Source of the DNA: Platycnemis pennipes
Lineage: Eukaryota > Arthropoda > Insecta > Odonata > Platycnemididae
Assembly (NCBI GenBank): GCA_933228895.1
Contig: OW121846.1
Coordinates: forward strand, 9,021,915-9,085,914
Direction: 5' to 3'
Length of the DNA: 64,000 bases
The first letter of the stretch is position 1. Each line of letters starts with the position of its first letter. Shown in pieces: positions 1 to 11,413 of this stretch. Below the pieces are notes generated by a model. That model ran no database searches, was not told the origin of the DNA, and saw nothing but the letters and a program-made list of their open reading frames with translations. The position numbers and the translations under genes are program-made.

Positions 1-439
1 CAGTAGAACTCCAAGCTCAATCAACTTATTACATACACACTGCCCATTAGCATGAAAAACAGAAAATGTACTAGAATTTGCGTGTGCAGCCATCCTATCA
101 TACCGTACTTTGAGAGCATACTATTTATTTCTCAAGCAGTGCACATTGGGACACAAAATAGAGGGGCGGCACAAAGGTTCACTGTCATCAGTAGAATCAA
201 TAGGGAGACTACTGATAACAGCTTGTTCAACATTTTTCACCTCTGGTCACTTTTGTTTCTTTCACTTGACATATTTCCAGTCTTGTCATCATTCCATTAG
301 TGGGCTGCTCAGTGATTTCCAAAGAATCCATGGATTCAATCGAATGATTCATGTGGCTGAGCATGACCTTTCACTTCAGTTGAAGCATTTACACCCCCTT
401 GATTTCTGCATTTGAAACAAAATATTAATCGCTTCACAC

Positions 440-1457
440 ATGCACCATCGGGCCAAAAATTACCCTTCAATAATGTCTACAAGCAAGAGCTCAGCACCAA
501 TTTTGAAACTAACTCTAGTATCACTTCTTTATAGCTTGTCACGCATGAATTTTCATTCCAAGAAACCAAGTATCTTATCAGAGGTAGTGGACAGATCCAG
601 TTGCCCTAGAAATAACCATGCATGTCTGACAATGGTGAGAAGTTCATTTTTCTGAATTTGTGCCATACATGACTTGACTCTTGCTTCAGTTACTCTTGTT
701 ACTCCCAGGACGATTTTTGGATCACCTTTATCATATGTTAGGTATTGACTGAACAGACTTTGTGGCACGATACTTTGCCAATGTGCAAATTATTCTTTTC
801 AATTTATTTCCTACCACGAATTGGTTGGTTGGTTATTCAGGGGAGGTGACTGACAGCTGAGGTCATTTGTGCCATTTAGGAAAGGTGGACAATTGGGTAA
901 CGGTAGGAACATCTCAGGGAATGGAGGAAGGGTGGATAGAAACCGGATGTTGGCATTAGCCAACTCTTAACGAAAGGCACCAAGGGGACCACGGCTTAAC
1001 GTCCCATCCGACTGATGAAGTACTGACCTTGATATGCCCTCCACTAGGCTCTCAATTGGGGACTGGTTTTCCACTAAAAAATCTGCCACTGCTGGGAATT
1101 GAACCCGGGCCCTCAGGGTGGGAGGCCAGTACTCTAGCCACCACACCAACCTGATCCCCACGAATAGGTAACCATCATAGGTGAGTCCACAGTCTCAGTC
1201 ACTAGCATTTACGGAGGTATTACCGCTATGAAGCAGTGAGTGTTTTATGACCTCCATCATACTTTCTGAATGTATATCAGCCTCCACACAAAAACTGGGA
1301 AGGTTGCCATTGTTCACATGTTGGGATTTCAAGAGGTTTATGTTATTAACCAAAACTGGAGATTCATATGCAACAAGAGGAGCCTGATTGAGGCAAAATA
1401 CTTTCTTCTTCAGATACTCCACTTCAGAGGCTCCAATGCAGTTAATGTGCTGGCCAT
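440..1457 (-). pseudogene. Decayed coding stretch of unknown family, interrupted by a SINE
   Basis: On the minus strand, 1457 down to about 1195 reads as a protein-like frame (roughly 85 residues) after a good splice-acceptor sequence ending at 1458. A second protein-like frame lies at about 553-800. A SINE (822-1157) sits between the two. A stop follows the first frame, and the second loses frame near 550, so the locus looks dead or is a set of misjoined exons. I do not recognise the protein; composition and hydrophobic spacing look like real coding sequence. It could be a retropseudogene or an old transposon protein. Bases 1-439 hold only short frame fragments and nothing I can name. Confidence 0.33.
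822..1157 (-). mobile_element. tRNA-derived SINE, full length, with target-site duplication
   Basis: On the minus strand the element begins near 1157 with a tRNA-like head: a box-A-like segment (TGGTGTGGTGGCTAGAGTA) and a box B of GGTTCAATTCC type. It ends near 822 in a CCAACCAACCAA tail. CCACGAAT lies on both sides (814-821 and 1158-1165), as expected of a target-site duplication from reverse-transcribed insertion. A 5'-truncated relative lies at 48211-48386. Confidence 0.82.
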
Positions 1458-1469
1458 CTTGTAAAGAAA

Positions 1470-2280
1470 GAATAGTTAGCTATAGCGGGGATTTTGTTTC
1501 ATCTTCACTTGTTACATGCAATAGTTATTTAACATCTGCGACCATACGAAAGTCCAAGGGACCGAGAACTCACCTCATTATAGGCGGGATTTCGTTACAA
1601 GCATGATCATTATTAGGGACACCGAAAAATGGTAAATAAAAATCATCAAAAGCGGTGTTTAAAAATGACAAATACGGTAAATAAAATCATTTTAAACAGG
1701 TGAAAGCTGTGTTTAATGTTGGGAAAAAGGAGTCTTAAAGGAAGGTTTTTTTTTAAATATTATTAATAAAGACTTCATACTAATGTGAACAAATGGTTAA
1801 TAGTACATACATTTGAGATCCAATAAAGAAGTTATGGCTACCCTACGCAACATAAAAAACACAGTAGGCAAAATTAAGTTAAAGACAAATTAATGAGATA
1901 ATGGGAATAACAATAACAGAGTGCAGTAGTGGACTGCAGGTAATGAAGTTCGATTCTTACGCTGTTTAAAATTTTTCTTTCAACCATTGAAGAAAAAACT
2001 TTATCATCCTTCATTTCCAAACTTTGTGTGTGGATACTGACTTTTTTGTACTTATATCGCTTCAACTAGATTTACAAATGCGGCACTCAAAAATACACTG
2101 CAAAGTTTACGTAATGATTCCACGAATTAATTCTGTAATATAAATTTTTTCCAATCATTTCCTTTCGCCTAATTTAATTATTTTTTTTACTTATAATTTG
2201 GCATGAAATTTCTGATAATCTACTTTTTTTAACTGCCTACTAGCATTACCCTAGGAATACAGCACGGCTGTATTCTTAGG
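1470..2280. other. AT-rich intergenic DNA
   Basis: No convincing reading frame, tRNA-like sequence or repeat end is visible. The short frames here have no coding character. Confidence 0.5.
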
Positions 2281-2286
2281 TAGTGT

Positions 2287-2460
2287 TAAGGATCGAACTC
2301 GCGACTGGCAGTACACTAGCCCTCATTTTTAACAACTACGCTCTCATAGGTTCACGGGAAATATGGCGAATGTAGGCGACCCGCATGACAAAAATTAAAC
2401 TGCGATTGGGATCAAACTTCGCACAGTACACTAGCTCTCGTTCATGGCTCTCGTTGTACG
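2287..2460 (-). repeat. Two tandem tRNA-like SINE fragments
   Basis: On the minus strand, 2341-2290 shows a box-A-like segment followed by AGTTCGATCC, a good box B. A second, more degenerate unit at about 2460-2405 repeats the words GCTAGTGTACTG and a box-B-like GTTTGATCCC. The two units share wording, so they are probably related SINE heads inserted or duplicated side by side. No poly-A or target duplication was found. Confidence 0.45.
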
Positions 2461-2942
2461 CCTGATCCCGGCGAATTTAGGCTACCCGTCATATATCTAA
2501 ATGCTAAAAGTCATATATCTTTATTTTGCTTCTAGTTGCACGGGAACGTTTTCATCTAATTACGTGACCTTAGTTACACATCCTCTTTTTGTCAATATCT
2601 ACCGCACCTACATTCCATTCACGGGGCACTTCGATCGCTAAACCGCGAAAATTTAAAATCTACGATCCGGATCCGACTTTACTCCGTGTCTTTGGATCCG
2701 AATCCAGAACCGATAAAAATGAAAGATCCGATCCGGCCATCACTAAAGAAAATATTTCATGCTACAAAAATTCGGCATTTGCAAAATATTTCGAATTTTG
2801 TTAAAAAAATGGCGTTTCAAAGAAGACACGGTTAAATTCACCATTAAACCCAAAAAGTCGCTTATTTCGTGAATCCTGTCGCAAAAAACGTTTCGCGAAA
2901 ATGTCATGTCCCTAAGCATAGGTTGTGTTTGGTTTTTGCTCA
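2461..2942. other. Unannotated flank of the piggyBac element
   Basis: Contains short frames without protein character and some AT-rich sequence. No feature could be supported. Confidence 0.4.
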
Positions 2943-2946
2943 TTAA

Positions 2947-5542
2947 CCCTTTGAGGAGTACGAACGTTCATGTACGTCCTTGCGCCACCCGGCCATCCGG
3001 AGTACAACCGACCGTACATTTACGTCTTCAATCTTAGTGCTAGAGCAGTGTAGGCGTGAATGCATTGTAGATTGTGTTGCCATCTATCCTCGAGACTGGT
3101 GAGCCCAGTGATCACTATGATGTATCTCTGAAGTATGCTACCACCTATTCTATAGAATGCTGATAAAATAAATCTGATCACTAGTAACTACCTTCACTCC
3201 AAAGTCCTGTTACCATATGTAGCTGCCCTAGTTCTGTAGACAGAACTGATTGCATTTACTGTTTTTTATTGTTATTATTGTTTTCTTCTGGCGAAATATT
3301 CAGGATCTTACATTGATAATTCAGGTACAATTGTTGTTTTTATATTTGTTTGTAATTTCTACGAAATATACATCATTTATTCGTCAAAAATTTTCAGCTC
3401 GTCATCAGGAAAGATGTCTAAACGTAAACAGTCAGGAGGGTTATCTCCGCATGATATTCATAATATCTTGACAATTGAAGAGTCTGATGATGAATATTCA
3501 TCTGGCAGTGATTATGATATCAGTAGTGGAATAACAGATAGTTCATGTGATGACATGACATCTGATCCTGGGCCAGCAACAAAAGTAAAGAGGTCTCGTT
3601 TGGAACTGGATAAAACACCTGTGCTGAGGAAGTGGATGCCTGTAGGAAAGTTTCTTCCGACAATTTCTCCTTTCTTTGATGATTCAAAGTCAGGTATTTC
3701 AGAATGTTTTTCTCGAAAACTGGAGGTCACTGATAATGATAACGGTGGAAATAGACTGGAAATATCAATTTTCAAAGAGATTGTCGATGAAGGTTTTCTG
3801 AGCAAAATTGCAATTGAAATGAATAAATATCATAAATTTATTCTTGAAAATACAGACGTAAAAGAAAATTCAAAATTACACAAGTGGAAAGGAATCACTG
3901 TATATGATTTGTATGTTTTCCTAGCTCTTGTTATGTTGATGGGGCACATAAAAAAGAACAGACTGAAAGACCACTGGTCAAAAAATTCTTTGATTGAAAC
4001 ACCAATCTTTGGAAAAATTATGTCATTGGATAGCTTTCAGCTGACGCTAAGACTGTTGCACTTTTGTGACAACAATACTCAACCCCAAGGTGATCGGCTA
4101 TATAAAATTAGGGCAGTTGTAGACCACTTCAGATGAAAATATCAATCCATTCTTTATCCATTTAGAAATTTGTGCATCGATGAAAGCATGGTGGCTTGGA
4201 AAGGGCGCCTTTAATGGAAACAGTATATTCCATCCAAACGGCATAGATTTGGAATAAAGATGTTCCTCCTTTGTGACTGTGAAACAGGATTTGTCCATGA
4301 CCACATTGTTTATACAGGGAAGGAAACTGAGATTGAGTATGATGAAAGTGTTGGAATATCAGGTTCTGTGGTGAAGACATTACTTACACCCAACATAGGA
4401 AAAAACCATAATGTCTACCTTGACAATTGGTATACAAGTCCTAGTTTGTTTGAATATTTACACAGAAATAGAACAGGTGCTTGTGGTACCGTTAGAAAAA
4501 ACCGTAAGGGAATGCCAGAATTTCCTAAGAACATAAAAAAGGGTGAATGTGTCTCAAGACATACCACAGTCATGCTAGCTCAACGATGGCGGGACAAAAG
4601 AGAGGTCAACATGCTAACTACAATTCATGAGGACTTGATGATTCAAACTGGAAAAAGTGATTATACTACTGGGCAAAGTATTACCAAGCCACTAAGTGTG
4701 GTTAGGTATAATGAAAATATGGGTTTGATTGACAAAGCTCTCATGCAAATAAGTTTCACAGGAAATGTAAGAAAAACTATGAAATGGTATGTAAAACTTT
4801 TTTTTCATGAAATTGACATTGCGGTTTTGAACATGCACATTGTGTATCAGATGAAAACTGGAAGAAAACCACAGTTGTATGACTTCCGACTGAAGCTAAT
4901 TGATCAGCTTTTGGAAGAGTTTGCGAAAGAGAGGAAATCACCCAGAGGAGGCAGACCATCGCCAGGGGGAGATTGCCTTCGTCTTTCAGGTCGTCACTTC
5001 CCAAAACCAGTCCCTGCAACAGCCTCAAAGGAGAAGCCACAACGAAAATACTTCCTTTGTCAGCACACAACCAGAAGGGAGAGTAAACGGAAGAATACAA
5101 GGGTTATGTGCATTGAATGCAGCAAACCACTTTGTCTCCATCCATGTTTTGAGGAATACCACAGTTTGAAAAATTTGTAAACGTAATGATAAAAATACGT
5201 ACAAATTGTTTTAGTACAATCATAATATGCAAGTACATATTTGAGTTTCTATATTATTTCTTTATTTCCAGATGGATGGTACGAGTAAACAGAGTGAGAC
5301 ACCAAAAATTTTTTTTCTAAAAATGTGTAAGATAACAACACTACTTGTTAATGACCTTGGCTAATTGCTAATTTGTGAAAGATATTCATCAAAAAACTAT
5401 ATTCTACTCGTTTCTACACATAAGTAACAAAAAAAACTTTATTTAAGGTCAATAAAACTTTAATAGGAAAAAAATTATTTTTTGAAAAAAAAACTCACTC
5501 CCGGGGGTCCGGTAGCATGAAAAAAACTCACTACTCAAAGGG
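2947..5542 (+). mobile_element. piggyBac-type DNA transposon, near full length
   Basis: The left end is TTAA (2943-2946) followed by CCCTTTGAGGAGT. The right end is ACTACTCAAAGGG followed by TTGA (5543-5546). The two ends are inverted repeats with one mismatch and start with CCC, as in the piggyBac superfamily, which duplicates TTAA on insertion. The right TTAA has mutated to TTGA. The 2596-bp element carries one transposase gene (3414-5180), now interrupted by two stop codons, so this copy is immobile unless supplied with transposase in trans. Confidence 0.9.
3414..5180 (+). pseudogene. piggyBac-like transposase with two premature stops
   Basis: A single reading frame of 589 codons, from an ATG after the left terminal region to a stop 362 bp before the right end. 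It is broken only by TGA at codon 241 (4134-4136) and TAA at codon 267 (4212-4214); there is no frameshift. The N-terminal 60 residues are acidic and serine-rich, as in the family. The DDE_Tnp_1_7-type core shows the three expected aspartates: D256 in an IDES motif, D337 in LDNWYTS and D440 in MGLIDKAL. Three residues after D440, where the family usually has another Asp, this copy has Leu443. The C-terminus (about residues 545-585) is a Cys/His-rich zinc-binding tail ending near PLCLHPCF. The cut-and-paste family role is established; inactivity of this copy is inferred from the stops. Confidence 0.93.
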
Positions 5543-5551
5543 TTGAACCAA

Positions 5552-5930
5552 AGGGTCCTTTAGTAATCATTCCCTAGTTACTCTTGCCTTTTAGTTTCCA
5601 CCAGTTAACTATAAATCTGTTGAGTCAAGTTTCTTTAGTTTTCTCATAGCAGAGATAGTGTTCTGTTTCTTAAACTGAAGGATCATTCAGTAAATACTCC
5701 TTCATTGCTCTTGCCTGTCAGTTTTCAATAGTTTACTGTAAATCTAGTTAGTTGAGCTTTTTTAGTTTTCCTACAGCCTTGGTAGTGTTCAAATTATATT
5801 CCTTAACATGACAGGGTGCTTTATAATTCACTCTTTAGTTACACTTCCATTTTCTTTATTACCACCAGTTAACTCTATAACAAGGTTTAGTTCATAATCA
5901 ATCAAGGTCTATAGTTTTTTGTTCATATGA
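5552..5930. repeat. Tandem array of three diverged ~130-bp units
   Basis: Units start near 5552, 5679 and 5813. Each opens with an AGGGT/AGGAT-type word followed by a TAGTTACTCTTGCC-like stretch, and the first two share GTTAACTATAAATCT-type and TTTAGTTTTC words. The array begins only a few bases after the right end of the piggyBac copy. A second, shorter run of GTCTATAGTTTT-like words follows to about 6010. Confidence 0.65.
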
Positions 5931-6330
5931 ACAAAATAGTTCATAGTTTTCAATGTACAGTTTTTGGTCTATAGTATTTGGTCTACAGTTTACAGTCTAT
6001 AGTTTTGATAAAACTTGTTCCAATTCACTAAAGGAAAAACTAAAGAAATTAACTATAGTTTTTTTCTTTAGTTCCGGTGTAATATTTTCTTAAGGGTAAA
6101 GTAGAAATTTTTTTCCAAACATTTGCCATAGGATCCCTTCCATTTCAGAAATACATTTGGAGCTCAGTGGTGGAAAGGATGGGAGGTCATAAAATTTTAA
6201 GTAAAACTAAATATTTGTTTACTGCTGCATTAGAGATTGATTTCGTCATCATGTTCTGCTGACTAATTTAACTTACTGCATCAAAATAGGGTTTTCCTGC
6301 CAAGGGAAGTAGGCAATTCTTGGAAATACA

Positions 6331-6562
6331 TGGTGACCTCTCAGAGAGTCTCCGGTACATCTCCAAAGGTTGGCGAATGTCTCTGGGTCATCACACGAGA
6401 TATTCGAGACATCTCAGAGACATACATGAGAGTTAAATCTCAGATACATCTTGAATATCTCTGGGATATCTCAGAGATGTCTCATGTGAGGTCTCAGAGA
6501 CAACTTTTAGACATAGTGATATCTCGGAGAAGTCTCCATAGGTCAGATGAAAATCTCTGAGA
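6331..6562. repeat. Cluster of quasi-palindromic TCTCAGAGA words
   Basis: Words such as ATCTCAGAGA, GTCTCAGAGAC and ATATCTC recur at irregular spacing on both strands over about 230 bp. The same word style resumes at 7388-7420, after the intervening LINE copy, so the LINE probably landed inside this array. The open frame across it is a by-product of the repeat. Confidence 0.65.
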
Positions 6563-6566
6563 CTAC

Positions 6567-7385
6567 ACAAGTGATATTGCTAAATGTCATGTGCTATCAA
6601 TATCAAGAAAAGCTGATTATATACAATTTGATTATAACATGAGTGGAATTGAATTAGAAAGAGTGACACCCCACAAGGACCTTGGGGTGATTTTCACTAG
6701 TACCTTAAGTTTCACTAAACATATAGAGGAGATGGTGTCTTCCTCAATGAGGAGCTTGGGTTACGTGCTGAGGTCTACAAAGTGTTTTAAAAATATAAAA
6801 CCTCTAATGGTTCTATACATAGCTCTCGTCAGGAGCAAGTTGGAGTACTGCAGTGCAGTGTGGTCTCCATACAGTAAGAAATATATTGAAGCTATTGAAA
6901 AGGTGCAAAAACGTTTTTTGAGAGCCGTATATAAGAAAGAATATGGGATTTACCCTGTAATGGATAATCATGTGCCATCCAATAACTTGTGACTAATGTA
7001 TGACACACAGAGACTTGAAAATAGGAGACACATGAATGATCTAATGTGTTTGTATAAAATTGTAAATTGTGTGAGTGACTCTCAAATGTTAGAGATGATA
7101 TTTTTTTGTACCCAAAGTATGTTGCAGGAATAATGGACTGTTTCAGATAAAGGGATTCAACACCATGTATGGTGAGAACCTACCTCTGAGCAGAGTCTGC
7201 AAGAGATATAATAGACATGCCAGAGAACTAGACATATTTGGACCGAGGCCAAAATGTATCAACTATGTAAAGGCCTGCTGTAAATAATTGTTTTTGAAAT
7301 TTTTATCTGTAGTAATAGAGGGTGCATTTATGGTTTGTCCTGTTATTGATATTCATTGTTGGATAAACTAAAATTAAATAAATAT
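6567..7385 (+). pseudogene. LINE 3' part (Jockey/CR1-like reverse transcriptase C-terminus)
   Basis: The frame from about 6591 to 6992 encodes the region just downstream of the catalytic core of a non-LTR reverse transcriptase. It shows the LGVIF block, a LVRSKLEYCSAVWSP block and the VQKRFLRAVY block that follow it in Jockey/CR1-like LINEs. After a stop at 6992 the homology goes on in pieces to about 7290. The copy is 5'-truncated, lacks the FADD core and has several stops. Flanking DNA on both sides belongs to the TCTCAGAGA word array. Confidence 0.8.
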
Positions 7386-7472
7386 TTGAAATGTCTCTGA
7401 GAAGTATCCGAGAGGCATTTCTGCTGTGCATAGAATCTAGCTGGATTCCAGCTTTCACACTGGATTCTAACC

Positions 7473-9095
7473 TAAGGTGACCAGATTTTAACATTCGTAA
7501 AGCGGGACACCATTCACCCGGGGAGATTGGGGGGGGGGGGGATTCTTGATTAAAAATTTAGTCTATATTATTATTATTATAAGTATTCTACTGGTGGAGG
7601 TAGGTTTAAATGGACATAAAATTCCTCCCACCCCCTAAATTTCACACGATGTCTCTCTTCAGCCCCTCATACCTCCTGCCTCCCAACATTCCATTCAAAC
7701 TAACCGTTCTTCTCCTCCCTCTTCCGCGCTTACCAAACGCTCTTCCCTCAATCACCTCCTTCAAAACACCAGCCCCTTTTATTACCTTTTCCATCCACAC
7801 CTTCTGCCTTCTCCTAATTTCATCTATCAAATTTCTTTCCTCTCCTAACAATTCTAGACTTCATCGTTCGTCTTCCTTTCGGCCCACTTTACTTTCTCCA
7901 TCCTTCTCCACACCCACATCTCAAAAGCCCTAAGTCTATTTTCATCTTCTTTTCGCAAAGCCCACGTTTCCGCCCCATATAGTGAAACGCTCCATATTAA
8001 ACTTTTCACTAGTCTTTTCTTCACTTCCGTACTCAAAGCCCCTGTCGTTAGTTCACGCCTCCGAGTAAAAGCTTATTTCTCCACTGCAATTCTCTTTCTC
8101 ACTTCAATGCTGCTATAGCCTTTTTCTTCCAACACACTACCTAGATAGCTAAATTGCTCTACCTGCTCTAGCTTCTGACCTACTTTTATCGTTATATTAT
8201 CCCTTTTTGTTCTTGAAAATCGCATTACTTTCGTTTTCTTCTGGTTTATCTTCATCCCATATCTTTCGCACTTCCTGCAACGCATCCAGCATTTTTTGCA
8301 AGTCACGGGCTGAGTAGCGCTTGGTCATCCGCAAATCTCACAGATTTTATCAATTTCCCCCCGACCTTTGCTCCAGCCTCCAGCTCATCCCAAGCCTCTC
8401 TCACCATTTCCTCCGAGTGTATGTTGAAAAGTACCGGCGATAATGGACAGCCCTGCCTAACTCCCCTCCCTATTGTGACCCAATCCGATTCTCCATCGGC
8501 AACTCTCACCTGCGTCTTCTACGCCATGCATAAATTCCGGATCAATCTCCAGTCTACTCCTATGTACCTCAATATTTCCATTAACTCGTTCCACCTCACT
8601 CTTTCGAACGCCTTTTCGAAATCAACAAAGCACGCGAATACATCCTGATCGCTAGCGAAACATGTCGCCATAAGAATAAAATCCGTGGAAGAGTACGAAT
8701 TGTTCTCTCTTCATTTTGCAGCTACGAAATGTTTTCGTCGCTGCCAATGCCCAAAAATGCAACTGTTCATTAAGTCCAAACAATGGTGGTCGAATTCTAG
8801 CAACTGATCACGGCGAAATTTGATAAGCAGTTCCTGATAATCAGTTCTCAACAATGAATTTTATTATTAAAGTTTAACATTATAAAATTTACAAAAATAA
8901 TATAAAACTCATATCCTGGTGAAATAGCTACATGGAAGCCGAAAACCGCATATTCCCTTCCCGTTCTCCCACCGTTCCCTACCTTGTCGCGTATTCTTTC
9001 TAAAAATCGGGACTTTCGTAAAACCCCGCGGGACGCGGGATAAATTGTTAAAAATCGGGACTGTCCCGCTAAAAGCGGGACGTATGGTCACCTTA
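7473..9095. mobile_element. hAT-like non-autonomous DNA element with 8-bp target duplication
   Basis: The ends are TAAGGTGACCA at 7473 and TGGTCACCTTA ending at 9095, an 11-bp inverted repeat. Both are flanked by TTCTAACC (7465-7472 and 9096-9103). Next to the ends lie several CGGGAC / GTCCCG words that can fold back on themselves. An 8-bp duplication points to the hAT superfamily. It encodes no transposase; most of its length is a nested reverse-transcriptase relic on the minus strand. Confidence 0.85.
7545..8656 (-). pseudogene. 5'-truncated non-LTR retrotransposon (RTE-like), nested
   Basis: Reading the minus strand from 8656, the sequence encodes a reverse-transcriptase core: FVDFEKAF (first catalytic Asp region), then GVRQGCPLSPVLFNI, then RFADDQALL (the F-A-D-D catalytic pair), then YLGSVLEEKG, then the WSVSLYGAETW and FEMWVWRRM blocks of the C-terminal region. 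There is a TAG in the thumb-side linker and there are frame breaks near 8306 and 8036. The 3' end near 7590-7570 is a short (TAA)n-type run. I place it in or near the RTE clade from the C-terminal blocks; a Proto2-like clade is the alternative. It lies wholly inside the element at 7473-9095. Confidence 0.82.
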
Positions 9096-9274
9096 TTCTA
9101 ACCCCTTCCTAGACATCTGGGACAAGTGGTCTAGAAAATGGTCCCAATCACTTTTGGGGGAATATTTTTAAAAGTAAGTAATTACTTTAGAAACAATGGA
9201 ACCTTAAAGTGATAAGGACTAGAAATTACCAGTAATTAGGTTAACACCTTAGAAATAATAGGAAATTACCTAAT

Positions 9275-9568
9275 CTACTTGAAAAATAAAGCTTTCCAGT
9301 GACTGGGACTTTCAATCCCGGCGGCCGAGAGAGAAACGTCCTCATCCATGGTACAGTCATGCGACTTACTTGACGTGTACCGCGGCATGAGACGTCCGTA
9401 ATCCACCGTTTTCAGCAACGGGAATGTAAGAGTATTTTCCTTTATTTCGACAGGGTCGACGGCTTCCTTCTTCATGATGGGGCACGGCTTCGCAACGCTT
9501 TTGGTTTGCTCCTTCGGCTTTCCGTTTGCCTTACGAAGTGCCTGTTTCCCTTTGCTGGGTACCATAAT
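9275..9568 (-). CDS. Candidate first coding exon of a host gene, product unknown
   Basis: The minus strand has a splice acceptor (pyrimidine-poor but ending in ATTTCAG, with the AG at 9570-9569), then ATT and an ATG at 9565. From there 96 codons stay open, with a lysine-rich start and later segments around LKTVDYGRLMPRY and an acidic, serine-containing end. The frame closes at TAG at 9275-9277, just before a strong GTAATT donor; a weaker donor (CAA|GTAGAT) lies at the stop itself, so the coding exon may continue elsewhere. GC and CpG content are higher than in the surroundings. I do not recognise the protein. It is transcribed away from the plus-strand unit at 10.6 kb. The rest of the gene would lie at lower coordinates or have been lost. 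Confidence 0.5.
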   Translation of the reverse strand: MMVPSKGKQALRKANGKPKEQTKSVAKPCPIMKKEAVDPVEIKENTLTFPLLKTVDYGRLMPRYTSSKSHDCTMDEDVSLSAAGIESPSHWKALFFK

Positions 9569-10383
9569 CTGAAATGTTATAAAGTTATGTTACCATCGAC
9601 AGCGATATAAATACTGCGAGCTTGAATACATACCAACGAATTCATCAAATTCTACAATGTTAACAGCCTACTATGCCATATCTAATATCACAAGTACATA
9701 ACAACATTGGAAAAAAGTGGATATTCCAAAATGAACTACATAATGTAAAATTATAAGACCATTGCTCTAAGAAAACCAGATAGTAAGAATCCAAGTGTCA
9801 CGCTTTTCGTCTGGCATTAAGTACGCAAATTAAACGTAAAAATACACGAAACTTTTCCTTTACGATTCATAAAGAATCTGCCATCGTTCGTTCAGTACTT
9901 CGCAGCTAATTATTGAATGGGGAGGGGGTTCTTGTCTAGTCAAAGCTTCAAAAGGCCGCTTCACAAGGTTCATTTTTTAAGTATGAAACTTCGTGTTCCA
10001 TTCGCATCTTTCTCGCAAAAACGAAATCACTATCAACTGTGCTTCATAAACCACAACAATTAAAAGGACCACAGACGAACAATAGCGGCGTTCGCAAAGT
10101 TAACATATGACTTTAATTCATTAAATACATAGATAAATTCTTTTCACAGCATTACCACTCAAACGTCATGTTCCCCGCCAAATTCTTTAACCAAGTTGTT
10201 ATTCAGCCTTTACCACAATATTCCTCACGACTACGACGAAATCCTAACAGCGAGAAATTAGTTGTGTTCCTCCACGGCATTACAATAACTCGCTATTGCA
10301 AGAATAAGCAGCCGGAAGTAATTAATCTAGGTATTATTTATCTTCAGTTCAATCCAAATAAAGGTTAATCAGGAAATCACACA
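9569..10383 (-). other. Probable 5' intron of the minus-strand gene
   Basis: No coding frame is visible. If the exon at 9275-9568 is real, this stretch is the intron leading back to a first exon near 10.4-10.5 kb, where GAG|GTGTGT at about 10384 is a possible donor on the minus strand. Confidence 0.35.
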
Positions 10384-10634
10384 CCTCCATCCCACAGAAC
10401 GTCAAGCACAACAAGCGTCCAATCCATGGATAATAGAATAATAAGGATTGGTGACTCCGCAGCGTAATACGTTAGGTCTCTGTTGTCGACGCCCTCGACG
10501 CCTTCCGCCCCCACCGCATGCAACTTTTTACCACTTGGAGGCGCTGGTGTCACGCTCTGGGTGGCTATGCCTAAGTTTTAACGTGTTTTTATACGGGTGA
10601 GAGTGTTTAATAATTTATTTTGTGTCGTTGAAGT
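10384..10634. promoter_or_regulatory. GC-rich divergent promoter candidate
   Basis: This segment is markedly richer in G+C and CpG than its flanks and lies between two transcription units pointing away from each other (minus-strand exon at 9568 and downstream; plus-strand frame from 10635). No TATA box stands out. The function is inferred from position and composition only. Confidence 0.4.
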
Positions 10635-11413
10635 ATGGATATACTCGAAAGATTTGAAAACTGTGAATACTGCGCGACTTGTGCTTGGTCATGGATACTC
10701 CTCCAGGTAGAAGAACATCAGAAACTTGTACGCCAACATGGGAATTACAAATTAAAATTTCATCAAGCTAGCGGTAAGTTTCCTCTATGTGACACTAATA
10801 TAACAGCATGTATCTTGATCATCTGATAGTCTTACTTTCATATATATTTGCTCTAATGTTTGCCCGAATGTGGGTATTAAATATACTTGTGGGAGTGGAG
10901 AAAGGTGAGAGAGGAAAAATGTGTTTGCTCTCTGACCTCGTCGTGTGTTTGTTTCGGTGTTAATCGCCACACCATTGTATATTAAGTTGCCTCGGTGAAC
11001 ATTGAGAATGATTTAGTGAATATGGTGCAATATTTCCGGGAAAATTACCGTAATTCCCAGCCGATGAATGATTCTCTACTCCTTTACCGCTTTAAAAGAC
11101 ACGTGGTAATGAGGCACGTTTCATGGTCGACCCCTCTGTCGGGCATTGTTAATGGTGACGACGTATGCTTTGGCGTCTTTTGTCCGTTTTATTAACTGCA
11201 AACCATTATTTTGCCTAATTTTTCTATCTCGTTTATGAGGTGAATGATAATATTGAATTCTATATTTCATTCTGATATTGCAAAGTGATAGTTGAATACA
11301 GTAACATGCAATTTCTTGTTTATCTTGCAGGTCGGCGCCGCTTCATTATGCAATCCTCGGCATCCTACTCTACCCTGATGTGTGCCTCTTGTGAACATGT
11401 GTGTGATCAGTGA
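10635..11413 (+). CDS. Two-exon small Cys-rich protein of 73 residues, unknown function
   Basis: Exon 1 is 10635-10773 and ends at a consensus donor (GCG|GTAAGTTT). Exon 2 starts at 11331 after TATCTTGCAG. Joining them keeps the frame (139 + 83 nt = 74 codons including the stop at 11411-11413). Residues 10-16 form CEYCATC and the C-terminus has CASCEHVC, so the protein could bind a metal. An AATAAA at 11885-11890 would end a compact transcript. No signal peptide or membrane segment is seen. I do not recognise the family. The alternative is a 5' leader or non-coding RNA in which the frame is accidental; the short second exon gives little statistical weight. Confidence 0.45.
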
